From contig JBBDRB010000080.1 in the NCBI GenBank assembly GCA_040905685.1, positions 35,568-99,567 on the forward strand: a DNA stretch of 64,000 bases. Reading direction: 5' to 3'. Below the pieces are notes generated by a model, which saw only the letters and a program-made list of their open reading frames with translations, was not told the origin of the DNA and ran no database searches. The position numbers were made by a program, and so were the translations under genes. Source of the stretch: JBBDMU01 sp040905685 (GTDB taxonomy: Bacteria > Bacteroidota > Rhodothermia > Balneolales > Natronogracilivirgulaceae). Within the stretch, counting starts at the first letter, position 1, and every line of letters begins with the position of its first letter. Below, piece by piece: positions 24,410-33,888 of this stretch.

Positions 24410-26554
24410 CTAAAGACCGGCATCCAGCCCCCGTCTTCTCAATAAATGCTCTGTCCGGGGCTCCTGACCGCGAAAATCAAGGTAAAGATCCATGGCTTCT
24501 TTGCTGCCGCCCCGCGATAAAATGGTCTGGCGGTAATGGTCACCGTTTTTCCGGGAGAGGCCGCTTTGCTCTTCCATATAGGCAAAGGCGTCCGCTGCCA
24601 GCACCTCGCTCCAGATATAGGCGTAATAGCTTGCCGAATACCCTCCCGAGAATATATGGGAGAAAAAAGCAGATTTGTAGCGGGGAGGCACGGGCGGATA
24701 GGCGAGCCGGTGTTTGGCTAACGCCTTTTGTTCAAATTCAGTTACATCATCGGGGATGTCACCGGTCTTCAGGGTGTGCCACTCCATGTCAAGCAGGGCC
24801 GCAGCCAGGTATTCCTGGGTGTCGAAACCCTGATTGAAGTCCCTGGCGGCAATGACCCGGTCCAGCAGGTCGTGCGGAATGCGCTCCCCGCTTTCATAAT
24901 GAACGGCATAATTTTCAAGCACTTCCGGTTCTATGGCCCAGTCTTCCTGAAACGTGGAGGGAAACTCAACAAAATCGCGGGGGACGGCCGTCCCGGACAG
25001 GGACGGGTATTTGACGTCGGAAAACAGACCGTGTACGGCATGGCCCATCTCATGGAAGAGGGTGGTGACATTATCAAAACTGATCAGGGCCGGGTCGCCC
25101 TGGGCCGGTTTGGTGATATTGAGAACATTGACAATAACCGGTTTTTGCTGAAGGAGACCGGACTGGCTCACAAACGAGCTCATCCAGGCTCCGCCGCGTT
25201 TGGAATCCCGGGCAAAGTTATCGGAATAAAAGAGTCCAAGCGGAGTGCCGTCTTCATCCATCACATCATATACCCGTACATCGGGATGGTAGACCGGAAG
25301 GTCGTCCCGTTCTTCAAAGGTGATGCCGAAAAGCCGGTTCATGGTAAAAAATACCCCGTCGTGCAGTACGCGCTCCAGTTCAAAATAGGGTCGTACTTCA
25401 TCTTCATCTATATCGTATCTGTCCATACGAACCTTCTCGGCATAGTATTCCCAATCCCACGGCTGCAGCTCATCGTCAATGCCGTCACGGCGCATCCTCG
25501 CCGTAATCTGTTCCGCTTCCTGCTTCGTGTTGGCAAGGACGGGATCGACGAGCCTCCCCATCATTTCCAGGGCGTTGGCCGGGGTTTGGGCCGTTTGGGT
25601 TTCCAGGGCAAAGGAAGCCCAGTCAGGATGGCCAAGCAGCCTGGCGCGTTCAGCCCGCAAACGTACCAGTTCCAGGATGACCGGACGATTATCGACGCCG
25701 CCGTTTTCCCCCAGTCCGCGGTAGGCGGACGCTTCCCAGACACGTTTCCGGAATTCCCGGTTGTCGAGGCTGCTCAGGATGGGCTGACGGGTCGTATTGG
25801 TAATGGACAGCAGGTACTTTCCTTCGTGCCCGCGGTCTTCAGCGGCCTCTTTGGCGGCGGCTATACGGTCGGCGCTCAATCCGTTGAGGTCTTCCACATG
25901 GTCTGTGATCACCGCCCGTTCACGGGTAACGGCCAGCAGGTTTTCCTGAAAGAGGGTGGTAAGGGAGGATGTTTTTTCGTTGATCTCACGCACGCGGTCC
26001 TGTTCCTGATCGGACAACAGGGCACCGGCGCGTACGAAATCGCGCCGGATATCCCTGAGCAGCTGACGGCCTTCCTGGCCCAGATCAAGTTGTTCGATGT
26101 TGTCGTGCAGGGTTTCTATGCGTTCGAACAACCGGCCATTAAGGTGGATATCATCGGAGTGAGCGGCCAGTTTGGGAGCTATTTCCGCCTGTATTTCCTG
26201 TATCTCTTCATTGGTATGGGCCGAGGTCATGTTGAAAAAGACCCTGGAGACGCGGGTAAGCAGCGTTCCCGTTCGTTCCATGGCCGCTATGGTGTTCTCA
26301 AATGTGGGAGGGGCGGGGTTGCCGGCAATTTCCCCGATATCGGCCAGTTGCCTCTCCATGCCCGCCTCAAAGGCCGGCCGGTAATGCTCAATGCGGATTA
26401 CATCAAAATCAGGAGCTTCAAAAGGCAGGGTACTCGCCGTGAAAAAGGGATTATCCGGGGTAAAGTTAGTTTCCATAATAGACAATTCGTCAGGGGCACA
26501 CGCTGAGGTCAGCATCATACACGCACATACTCCGGCCAGCGTCGGTACTCTCAT
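24410..26554 (-). CDS. M3 family zinc metallopeptidase (peptidyl-dipeptidase Dcp-like), lipoprotein
   Basis: Peptidase of 714 residues that would cut dipeptides or short peptides in the envelope. The N-terminus is a lipoprotein signal (LAGVCACMMLTSAC, lipobox Cys at 19). The catalytic zinc motif HEMGH is at 501-505, with the third ligand in FVEFPSTFQE (about E530). The block PGKK-type oligopeptidase F features are absent, while RGGAWMSSFVSQ and the length fit peptidyl-dipeptidase Dcp. A lipid anchor is unusual for Escherichia coli Dcp but common for Bacteroidota members. The gene stands alone and faces away from the RND operon. Confidence 0.94.
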   Translation of the reverse strand: MRVPTLAGVCACMMLTSACAPDELSIMETNFTPDNPFFTASTLPFEAPDFDVIRIEHYRPAFEAGMERQLADIGEIAGNPAPPTFENTIAAMERTGTLLTRVSRVFFNMTSAHTNEEIQEIQAEIAPKLAAHSDDIHLNGRLFERIETLHDNIEQLDLGQEGRQLLRDIRRDFVRAGALLSDQEQDRVREINEKTSSLTTLFQENLLAVTRERAVITDHVEDLNGLSADRIAAAKEAAEDRGHEGKYLLSITNTTRQPILSSLDNREFRKRVWEASAYRGLGENGGVDNRPVILELVRLRAERARLLGHPDWASFALETQTAQTPANALEMMGRLVDPVLANTKQEAEQITARMRRDGIDDELQPWDWEYYAEKVRMDRYDIDEDEVRPYFELERVLHDGVFFTMNRLFGITFEERDDLPVYHPDVRVYDVMDEDGTPLGLFYSDNFARDSKRGGAWMSSFVSQSGLLQQKPVIVNVLNITKPAQGDPALISFDNVTTLFHEMGHAVHGLFSDVKYPSLSGTAVPRDFVEFPSTFQEDWAIEPEVLENYAVHYESGERIPHDLLDRVIAARDFNQGFDTQEYLAAALLDMEWHTLKTGDIPDDVTEFEQKALAKHRLAYPPVPPRYKSAFFSHIFSGGYSASYYAYIWSEVLAADAFAYMEEQSGLSRKNGDHYRQTILSRGGSKEAMDLYLDFRGQEPRTEHLLRRRGLDAGL

Positions 26555-26661
26555 TACTATAGTTGATTAAAGTTGATGGAAGGTCTTAAATGAACTGCTA
26601 ATTTAAACAATTCTGTGACATTCCCCACAATCGTTCAACTTTTCAATTCCGGGACCGGGGT

Positions 26662-26692
26662 TTGCTAAAAGAGCACGCATCCGTTATCTTGA
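26662..26692 (+). promoter_or_regulatory. Candidate promoter of the RND efflux operon
   Basis: TTG at 26662-26664, a 20-base spacer and TATCTTGA at 26685-26692 resemble the Bacteroidota promoter. The distance to ATG 26728 is about 35 bases. No regulator gene lies next to it. Confidence 0.35.
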
Positions 26693-26727
26693 CCGGTCCT
26701 TCATCTATTAATCCATATAAATAAAAT

Positions 26728-28107
26728 ATGCCCGGGAGCCGTTCATTTACCATGCTGATGACTCTCTCGGGTATGGCGTTGCTTATTGCCTCCGGCTGCA
26801 GGAGCCAAAAAGAGACGGCTTCATCTCCGGTAGACGTGCCGGAGACCTTTTCGGACTCGGGTACGCAGATCATCCCGGAAAAATGGTGGACCGCTTTTGA
26901 TGATGAAAGCCTGGATGCAGTAGTAGACCGTGCATTGCACGCCAATTTCAGCCTTTTAACGGCCTGGCAGCGGTTGCATGCCGCCCGGGCCGTAGCAGAT
27001 CGGGAATCTTCTTTTCTTCTCCCTGACCTTGAAGCTTCGCTCCAGGGTCAGGTAAACGGGCCGGACGATGGGTCGGGGCAGCCCGCGAGCATAAGCCCCG
27101 GTCTTTCCTCCGTGTATGAAATTGATCTATGGGGACGCATCCGGTCCGGGGCAGAGGCCGAACGGTACCGCGCCCGTGCAACCCTTTCAGATTACCGGAC
27201 GGCCGCTCTCACCCTATCGGCCGAAATTGCACGGACGTGGTATCAACTCGCTGATGCACAAAGCCAACGGGAACTGATCGGCCAGCAGGTCGAAACGAAC
27301 CTGACCGTGCTTGAACTTTTGACCAATCGTTTTGAGACCGGGCAAATACAAGGTGTGGATGTTCTGCGCCAGCAGCAGCTTGTGGAAGCTACCAGGGAAC
27401 AGCAGGCCCATGCTGAATCAAGGGTTAAGGTTTTGGAGCATCAGCTGGCGGTCCTGCTGGGCCGGCCTCCCGGGTCCGCCATCGCGATGACTCCCGATAA
27501 CCTGCCCGAACTGCCCCCCCAACCCGCTGCCGGGATCCCCATTGACCTGATCCGAAGACGGCCGGATGTAGAAAGCGCCTTCTTGCTAATGCAGGCCGCT
27601 GACCGTGACCTGGCTTCAGCGATCAGCAATCAGTATCCGCGACTCACCCTATCCGCCTCGGTTTCCCCGGCCGGTGACCATGCCGGCAGCTTATTTGAAG
27701 ACTGGGCGCTGTCGTTGGCGGGGAACCTGGTGGCCCCAATTTTTTACGGCGGCCGCCTTAGCGCCGAGGTCGACCGGAGCGAAGCCGTTAGACAGCAGCG
27801 CCTCTATGAATACAGCCAGACTGTATTGACCGCTTTCCGGGAGGTCGAGGATGCGCTGATCCGGGAAAATAAACAATCGGAAAGCATTCAATACCTTGAC
27901 AGGCAGGTGGAACTGGCCTCTCGGGCCTACGAGCAGTTGCGGGTTCAGTATCTGAATGGGAGCGGAAATTACCTCGATGTCCTGACCGCTCTGGATGGAA
28001 TCCAGCAATTGCGGCGGGATCATTTGTCCGCCCGGTTAACCCTGGTCGAATTTCGCATTGCTCTGTACCGGTCCCTGGCAGGTTCATTTGAGACGGAGAA
28101 CGGATAA
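26728..28107 (+). CDS. RND efflux outer-membrane factor (NodT/OprM family lipoprotein)
   Basis: TolC-like outer-membrane channel of the tripartite pump, 459 residues. It has a lipoprotein signal (IASGC near residue 24) and the two OEP repeats typical of NodT/OprM: WWTAFDDESLDAVVDRAL near the start, GLSSVYEIDLWGRIRSGAE, PEIPIDLIRRRPDV-like GIPIDLIRRRPDVESA, and the late helix NYLDVLTALDGIQQLRRD. It is the first gene of an operon with the adaptor (26 bases on) and the inner-membrane pump. Confidence 0.94.
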   Translation: MPGSRSFTMLMTLSGMALLIASGCRSQKETASSPVDVPETFSDSGTQIIPEKWWTAFDDESLDAVVDRALHANFSLLTAWQRLHAARAVADRESSFLLPDLEASLQGQVNGPDDGSGQPASISPGLSSVYEIDLWGRIRSGAEAERYRARATLSDYRTAALTLSAEIARTWYQLADAQSQRELIGQQVETNLTVLELLTNRFETGQIQGVDVLRQQQLVEATREQQAHAESRVKVLEHQLAVLLGRPPGSAIAMTPDNLPELPPQPAAGIPIDLIRRRPDVESAFLLMQAADRDLASAISNQYPRLTLSASVSPAGDHAGSLFEDWALSLAGNLVAPIFYGGRLSAEVDRSEAVRQQRLYEYSQTVLTAFREVEDALIRENKQSESIQYLDRQVELASRAYEQLRVQYLNGSGNYLDVLTALDGIQQLRRDHLSARLTLVEFRIALYRSLAGSFETENG

Positions 28108-28133
28108 ATACGTGGCCTTACAAATATTATGAT

Positions 28134-29315
28134 ATGAACTGGAAAAAGACGCTCTTGATTTGCCTCATCATTCTGCTGGCCGGTGGAGCCGTCATCGTAT
28201 TGATTTTCTCCACCGAGCCGACCGCTTCCCGGTCCGGTGCAACAAAAGATACCGCCATGCTCGTGGATGTCATAACGGTTCACCGTGGCGTCTTCCAACC
28301 CACCATAGAGGCCATCGGCACGGTCCAGCCCTCCCAGGACATCAATCTTAGTCCGCGGGTAAGCGGTGAGATCCTCGAGCTTTCGGAAAATTTCACACCG
28401 GGAGGATATGTCCGTCAGGGAGAGATGCTGTTGCAAATTGATCCGGCTGATTACAGGAACAGCCTTCAGCAGCGCAGAAGCGAACTGCGCCTGGCCGAGG
28501 CCGACCTTGCCCTTGAAATGGGAAGGCAGAACGTGGCCAGGCAGGATTACGAATTGCTTGAAGGTGCATTAACGAACGGCAACCGGTCGCTGGTCCTGCG
28601 CGAGCCTCAACTCAATACCGCCCGGGCGATGGTGGAATCTGCAGAGTCGGCCGTTCGGCAGGCGGAACTGGATCTGCAACGGGCCACGGTCAAAGCTCCC
28701 TTTGACGCTTATATCATCAGCCGCAATGCCAACGTGGGTTCTCAGGTTGATCCCGGTTATGACCTGGGGCGGCTGGTGGGTTTGGAGAACTATTGGGTGG
28801 CGGCAACCGTACCCCAATCCAGGTTGAGATGGATCACCATACCCGACGGCCAGGGGGACCGCGGCGCTGAAGTCCGGATCCGCAACCGTACGGCCTGGGA
28901 GGAAGGGGAATATCGCCAGGGTTACTTATACAGACTAATCGGAGCCCTTGACGAGCGGACCCGGATGGCACGGATACTGGTAAACGTTCCCGATCCTCAC
29001 GGCTATAAGGCTGAAAACCGGGGCAGGCCGCCGCTGATGATCGGATCGTTTGTCGAAGCAATTATTCTGGGCGAAGAACTGGACGACGTGATCCGGCTCA
29101 ACCGGGATTACGTTCGCCAGAATGACACCGTCTGGGTGATGGACGATGGAGCATTAAGCATCCGCCAGGTAGCTGTCATGTTACAGGATGCGCAGTACGT
29201 GTACATCAGGGATGGATTGAATGATGGCGACCGGGTGGTCATTACCAACCTGACCACCGTAACAGACGGCTCCCCGCTCCGGCTTGCAGAATCTGATGAC
29301 GGGGAAGATGAATAA
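28134..29315 (+). CDS. RND efflux periplasmic adaptor subunit
   Basis: Membrane-fusion protein of 393 residues that bridges pump and outer-membrane channel. One N-terminal membrane helix (about 5-25) acts as signal-anchor. It is followed by the lipoyl half-motif (AIGTVQPSQDINLSPRVSG), an alpha-hairpin (about 100-185), the second lipoyl half (LDLQRATVKAPFDAYIIS) and the beta-barrel and membrane-proximal domains. It lies between its two pump partners, and its stop overlaps the start of the permease gene, which indicates translational coupling. Confidence 0.94.
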   Translation: MNWKKTLLICLIILLAGGAVIVLIFSTEPTASRSGATKDTAMLVDVITVHRGVFQPTIEAIGTVQPSQDINLSPRVSGEILELSENFTPGGYVRQGEMLLQIDPADYRNSLQQRRSELRLAEADLALEMGRQNVARQDYELLEGALTNGNRSLVLREPQLNTARAMVESAESAVRQAELDLQRATVKAPFDAYIISRNANVGSQVDPGYDLGRLVGLENYWVAATVPQSRLRWITIPDGQGDRGAEVRIRNRTAWEEGEYRQGYLYRLIGALDERTRMARILVNVPDPHGYKAENRGRPPLMIGSFVEAIILGEELDDVIRLNRDYVRQNDTVWVMDDGALSIRQVAVMLQDAQYVYIRDGLNDGDRVVITNLTTVTDGSPLRLAESDDGEDE

Positions 29316-32300
29316 TTCCGGGATAAATACCCATAGCGGACTCATTGCCTATATGGCCAGGAATCCCGTGGCGGCCAATTTATTGATGTTTATTCTGATC
29401 GGCGGTGGGATCTGGACGATGTTTAATATGCAGAAAGAGGTCTTCCCCCAGTACCAGCTCGACATCGTGGAGGTGAGGGTGGTATACCCGGGAGCGGCTC
29501 CGGCTGAGGTTGAACAGGGGATCCTGCGCCCGGTTGAGGAGGCCATCAGAGGGGTACAGGGCATTAAGGAAGTGACCTCGACGGCTAATGAGGGATCCGG
29601 CACCGTATCGATAGAATTGGTGGTCGGAATGGACAGGATGAAGATCTACCAGGACATCGACCAGGCTGTAAACCGCATACGCACCTTCCCCGATAATATT
29701 GAAGAGCCGGACGTGCAGCTTCAGTCCAATCAGCAAGAGGTCATATCGATCGGCATTTACGGCGATGCCGACATTTGGACGCTGCGGATGATAGCCGAAA
29801 ATGTCCGGGATCAGCTGTTGAACAATGAGCGGATAACCCAGGTGGAAATCAGCAATGTGCCCGATTATGTTACCCATGTGGAGATTCCCCGCGATCGCCT
29901 TCGCGAGTATGATCTTACGCTGGAGGAAATTGCCGGACTCATCGTGCAGTCGAGCGAAGACACTCCCGCCGGTGCAATAGAAACCAATGCCGGTGAAATC
30001 CTTCTGAGAATGCAGGAGCGCAAACAGTGGGCCAGGGAGTATGAACGTATTGAGATCATTTCTTCCGGGACGGGAGGAACCGTCACCCTGGGCGATCTGG
30101 CTGACATCACCGACGGCTTTGAGGAAACGGGATTTCACGGGGAATTCAACCGTCAGCCCACCGTCGATCTTGAAATTTACCGCGTCGGGGATCAGTCTCC
30201 GCTGCAAATCGCCTCGGCCGTCCAGACGATCCTCGAAGAAGCCGAGGTTTCCTTCCCGCCCGGCGTACAATACCGTATCGACAGCAATGCGGCTGAGGAT
30301 TTCGGGGAACGACTTTCACTGCTCATGAAAAACGGAGCTCTTGCCATACTGATCGTGATGGTTATCCTGACCCTGTTTCTGGAATACCGTCTGGCCTTCT
30401 GGGTGATGATGGGAATGACCATCTCCTTTGTGGGCGCTGTTCTTTTTCTGCCGGCCATTGGTTTGAGCATTAACATGATCTCGATGTTCGGCTTTCTGGT
30501 GGTTCTGGGTATTGTGGTGGATGACGCCATTGTAGTCGGGGAAAATGTCTATGAATACCGGCAACAGGGTATGAGCTTTATGGATGCGGCCATCCGGGGC
30601 GCACGCGATATGAGCCGCCCCGTTACCTTTGCTATCCTGACCAATATCATTGCCTTTATCCCCCTTTTGTTCATGCCGGGCGTTACGGGCAAGTACTGGT
30701 GGCCGCTTCCTGCGGTGGTAATCGTCGTCCTGGCGGTTTCCCTGTTTGAGGCCTTGTTGATCCTGCCGGCCCACCTGGCGCACAGCGCGGAAAAGGAACG
30801 ATTCAAAATTGGTGAATACGCCCATCGCTGGCAGCAGGCTTTTGCCCGCGGCTTTAACCGGCTCATCGATACCTATTACCGGAGTTTTCTCGAGCTCTGC
30901 CTCCGCAACCGCTACATCACGCTGAGCGCGGCTCTGGCCCTGCTCTTTATGGTTGGCGGATACGGCTACAGCGACCACATGGGCATGATCATGATGCCGG
31001 AGGTATCGGCCGATGAGATCGAAGCCGGCGTAAGGCTTCCGGTAGGCACTACTTCAACACAGGCGGCTAAAGTTGCCGTAGCCCTTACCGATGCGACCCA
31101 CAGGATGTTTGAGCAGCACAACCTGTATGAAGTGGCCGAGGGAATCAAAACCAATGTGCGGGGCCAGAATTTCATTGATATCGAAATTGTGATGAAGCCA
31201 CCGTCCGAGCGGGATATGACCGCCGGAGAGGTGATCGCTCTGTGGCGTGACGAGATCGGCGATATTGAAGGGGTGGATCAGATTACCTTTGAAGCGGAAA
31301 GGGGACCCGGGGGCTTTCGACAGGATATCACCGTGGATCTGAGCCACTCCGATATAGAGGTGCTGGAGGCCGCCAGCCTGTCGTTCCTGGCTCAGGTAGA
31401 AGCCTTCGATGAAACCCGCAATGTGAATGACAATTATGACAGCGGCAAAGCCCAGTTTGACTTTAAACTGCTTCCCGAGGGCCGGAGGCTCGGCTTAACC
31501 TCCTCTGATGTGGGCCGGCAGCTTCGCAATGCCTTCTACGGGGCCCTGGCCATGCGCCAGCTTCGCGGCACCAATGAAATTGAGGTGCGTGTGAAACTGC
31601 CCAGGGTTCAGCGTGAAGATCTCCATCATCTCGAAGACCTGGTCATCCGGACCCCCTCGGGTATGGAGGTCCCCCTGATGGATGTCGTCAGCCTGGAAGA
31701 GGGAGAAGCCTTTACCTCGATTAACCGCCGAGACGGGCGCCGGATCGTAAGTGTCGGAATGGATGCCGAACCGGCCAACGCCGTTTCACGGGTCCTGGCC
31801 TCTATACAGACCGGGGTCCTGCCTCAACTCCGAGCCGATTACCCGGGCATTACCTGGAGTTTTGAAGGAAGCCAGGCCGAGATGAGGGAATCTACCGCGG
31901 TACTTTGGGGAGGGTTTGTTCTGGCCATGATGCTCATTTACGCTCTACTTGCCGTTGCCTTCAGCAGTTACATTCAGCCCCTGATTGTTATGGGGGCCAT
32001 ACCCTTCGGCATCGTCGGCGCCGTGGCCGGTCATATATTGCTGGGTTATGATTTGTCGCTGGTAAGCCTGATGGGAGTGATCGCACTTTCCGGGGTGGTG
32101 TTGAACGATTCGCTGATCATGATCGATTATGCCAACAAAAAACGACTCGACCATTCGGCTTTTGAATCCATTCATGAAGCCGGACTGCGCCGCTTCCGCC
32201 CCATTATGCTGACCACCTTTACCACCTTTGGCGGGCTTACACCCATTATCCTTGAAACCTCCCGTCAGGCGTATCATCTGATCCCCATGGCCATATCCCT

Positions 32301-32406
32301 GGGCTTCGGTATTGTTTTTGCGACCGCCATCATTCTGGTCATCGTCCCCTGCCTGTATATGATTTTGGAGGATGCCATTTCAGCTTTGAGAAAAGTTCAG
32401 GCTTAG
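29308..32406 (+). CDS. RND efflux transporter permease subunit (AcrB/MexB superfamily)
   Basis: Proton-driven inner-membrane pump of about 1,032 residues with the usual twelve helices and two large periplasmic loops. The relay Asp pair in helix 4 is present in GIVVDDAIVVGENVYEYR. The helix 10 region reads LNDSLIMIDYANKKR and lacks the AcrB-type Lys, as in other HME/HAE-like subgroups. I prefer ATG 29308, preceded by GGGGAAG and overlapping the adaptor stop by eight bases; ATG 29296 or an earlier non-ATG start is also in frame. The substrate (drugs, bile salts or solvents) cannot be inferred, and no local regulator is seen. Confidence 0.94.
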   Translation: MNNSGINTHSGLIAYMARNPVAANLLMFILIGGGIWTMFNMQKEVFPQYQLDIVEVRVVYPGAAPAEVEQGILRPVEEAIRGVQGIKEVTSTANEGSGTVSIELVVGMDRMKIYQDIDQAVNRIRTFPDNIEEPDVQLQSNQQEVISIGIYGDADIWTLRMIAENVRDQLLNNERITQVEISNVPDYVTHVEIPRDRLREYDLTLEEIAGLIVQSSEDTPAGAIETNAGEILLRMQERKQWAREYERIEIISSGTGGTVTLGDLADITDGFEETGFHGEFNRQPTVDLEIYRVGDQSPLQIASAVQTILEEAEVSFPPGVQYRIDSNAAEDFGERLSLLMKNGALAILIVMVILTLFLEYRLAFWVMMGMTISFVGAVLFLPAIGLSINMISMFGFLVVLGIVVDDAIVVGENVYEYRQQGMSFMDAAIRGARDMSRPVTFAILTNIIAFIPLLFMPGVTGKYWWPLPAVVIVVLAVSLFEALLILPAHLAHSAEKERFKIGEYAHRWQQAFARGFNRLIDTYYRSFLELCLRNRYITLSAALALLFMVGGYGYSDHMGMIMMPEVSADEIEAGVRLPVGTTSTQAAKVAVALTDATHRMFEQHNLYEVAEGIKTNVRGQNFIDIEIVMKPPSERDMTAGEVIALWRDEIGDIEGVDQITFEAERGPGGFRQDITVDLSHSDIEVLEAASLSFLAQVEAFDETRNVNDNYDSGKAQFDFKLLPEGRRLGLTSSDVGRQLRNAFYGALAMRQLRGTNEIEVRVKLPRVQREDLHHLEDLVIRTPSGMEVPLMDVVSLEEGEAFTSINRRDGRRIVSVGMDAEPANAVSRVLASIQTGVLPQLRADYPGITWSFEGSQAEMRESTAVLWGGFVLAMMLIYALLAVAFSSYIQPLIVMGAIPFGIVGAVAGHILLGYDLSLVSLMGVIALSGVVLNDSLIMIDYANKKRLDHSAFESIHEAGLRRFRPIMLTTFTTFGGLTPIILETSRQAYHLIPMAISLGFGIVFATAIILVIVPCLYMILEDAISALRKVQA

Positions 32407-33056
32407 CGCGTTGTGGTCAGCTGCTCCTCGTCAAACCTGATGTCCTGTTTAAACCGCTTAAAGATGACGTGCTGGCCCCGGTAACGCAGAGGGCGCGTAT
32501 AGCTGTTCACCCGCAGCTTGCGCAGTTCGTCGCGTATGTACTCGGGGTATTTCGAGACGCTGACATGGCCCAGAAACCATTCGGATTCCCCGGAATCTTC
32601 GGGGCTATGCTCATTTGCCAGGTCATGGAAGGGGGTGCCCCCGCCCAGCAGGGCATGCAGTGAATCGGCTTCCTCCCTGTTTAAGGCCCTGAGCTGGCCA
32701 AGGGTCAGAATGATCTCCTCCTCCGGTTTAATGACAATGGCCCGCCTTACCCAAAGCCCCCCGTCGGCATGCTCATCGCCCAGCTCGCTGAAGCGCCAAC
32801 GCTTCATCCGGGTGATAGCCAGCGTATCCCAATCCTGATCCTGACCTTCATACGGCAATATCCGGACCTCTTCAATGGAGCCGTCGTTCAGCACGTAGAA
32901 CTGAACGTTCAGTTTAAGTTCTACATCGGTGGGTTTCGATTCAGGAAAGGGAAGGGCCGATACTTCGACAAACTCCGGCTGGGCGGTATTCACTCGCTCA
33001 AAGGTGCTGCAACTCCAGAGTAATATAGCGGATATTAAAACCAGGGCGGGTTTCAT
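32403..33056 (-). CDS. Lipoprotein with TonB_C-like and parvulin-like domains
   Basis: A 217-residue lipoprotein (lipobox LLWSC, Cys 16). Residues about 40-110 resemble a TonB C-terminal domain (VELKLNVQFYVLNDGSIEEVRI, DTLAITRMKRWRF, with the xxWRF turn). Residues about 111-203 resemble a parvulin peptidyl-prolyl isomerase: a helix EEADSLHALLGGGTPFHDLA, EHSPEDSGESEWF in place of the usual SxDxxSxxxGGDLGWF, then a final strand QHVIFKRF. The N-terminal TonB helix and proline-rich spacer are missing, so it is not a normal energy transducer. Its stop overlaps the converging RND pump stop by four bases. The domain calls come from pattern recognition. Confidence 0.65.
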   Translation of the reverse strand: MKPALVLISAILLWSCSTFERVNTAQPEFVEVSALPFPESKPTDVELKLNVQFYVLNDGSIEEVRILPYEGQDQDWDTLAITRMKRWRFSELGDEHADGGLWVRRAIVIKPEEEIILTLGQLRALNREEADSLHALLGGGTPFHDLANEHSPEDSGESEWFLGHVSVSKYPEYIRDELRKLRVNSYTRPLRYRGQHVIFKRFKQDIRFDEEQLTTTR

Positions 33057-33119
33057 GGTTACCTCCTGCTGTTCGATAATAAATACCTTTCATAATAGTA
33101 TAATGAAATTAACCAATTG

Positions 33120-33865
33120 TCAATAGGTATTCAGGGCGGTTTTCAGATCTCCGGTAAATTGCAGGATGCGTTTGGCGTTGACGCCCAGGTCACCGCGGCC
33201 TATGCGTGACTTGGAGCGCATATCGAACCGGGTAAAACCATTGTCCGGTTCGATCCGGATGACCACATCATCGCGGAAACCGAACCAGGGCAGTTTTTCG
33301 GTAGCCTCGATCCGGCCCTCATTTAAATCGGCCTCCGCTATCTCCCATTGCCTCGATTCTACCAGCGACAGGGCCGCATTGAAAACAGCCTCCGGGCGCC
33401 GGTCAAACCTCACGGTCGTCAGTCCGGGCCAGGTTTCCCGCTGGATGGAGGCGGTCTCTTCGCCGGCATATTCCGGCGGATTGCCGGCATCCTGCCTGAG
33501 GGGGACCACCGCCTGGAAAGCAGGGGGGCGGCCGTATCGGTGGAAATGTCATGGATGGGGGGATACGAGGCGGCTTCGGTCTGCCAATAGAAGGCTACGC
33601 CGGCCACAACGGCTGTTAACACGAATCCGCCAGCCGGCATCCACAGGGCCTGTCTGCGGCCGGTATAGATACCGAACAGGAGTCCGGCGGTACTTACCGG
33701 CAGCAAGCCAATGGCGGCAAAGGCCGAATACGTGAGAACCGAGAAGGCTGTGGCCAGTGACCATATCTCCCATTGGTAGCCGTATCCCGACGACAGGAAT
33801 AAAACAGCGCTGACGAGCGACAGGCAAAAGACCGGAATGGCAAAGTAACGGGGTAAACGATTCAT
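33120..33865 (-). pseudogene. DUF1499 membrane protein gene split by a frameshift
   Basis: The upstream frame from ATG 33865 encodes three or four membrane helices and then PPIHDISTDT, the usual entry to a DUF1499 domain. The matching continuation, PPAFQAVVPLRQ and on to the end at 33120 (ATTKLPW-like EATEKLPWFGFRDDVVIRI, GRGDLGVNAKRI), lies in another frame. The break is at a run of six identical bases, 33523-33528 (C on the coding strand); one extra base there would join both parts into a protein of about 248 residues. DUF1499 proteins are normally intact membrane proteins of this layout. A sequencing error, a recent mutation or slippage at the homopolymer would each explain this. Confidence 0.8.
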
Positions 33866-33888
33866 AACCGTCCTCCTGTGTAATGATG

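Noticed and set aside
24728..26506. Open frame of 592 codons on the plus strand opposite the M3 peptidase
   Set aside because: It shadows a full-length M3 peptidase with an intact HEMGH motif and has no signal, domain or ribosome site of its own.
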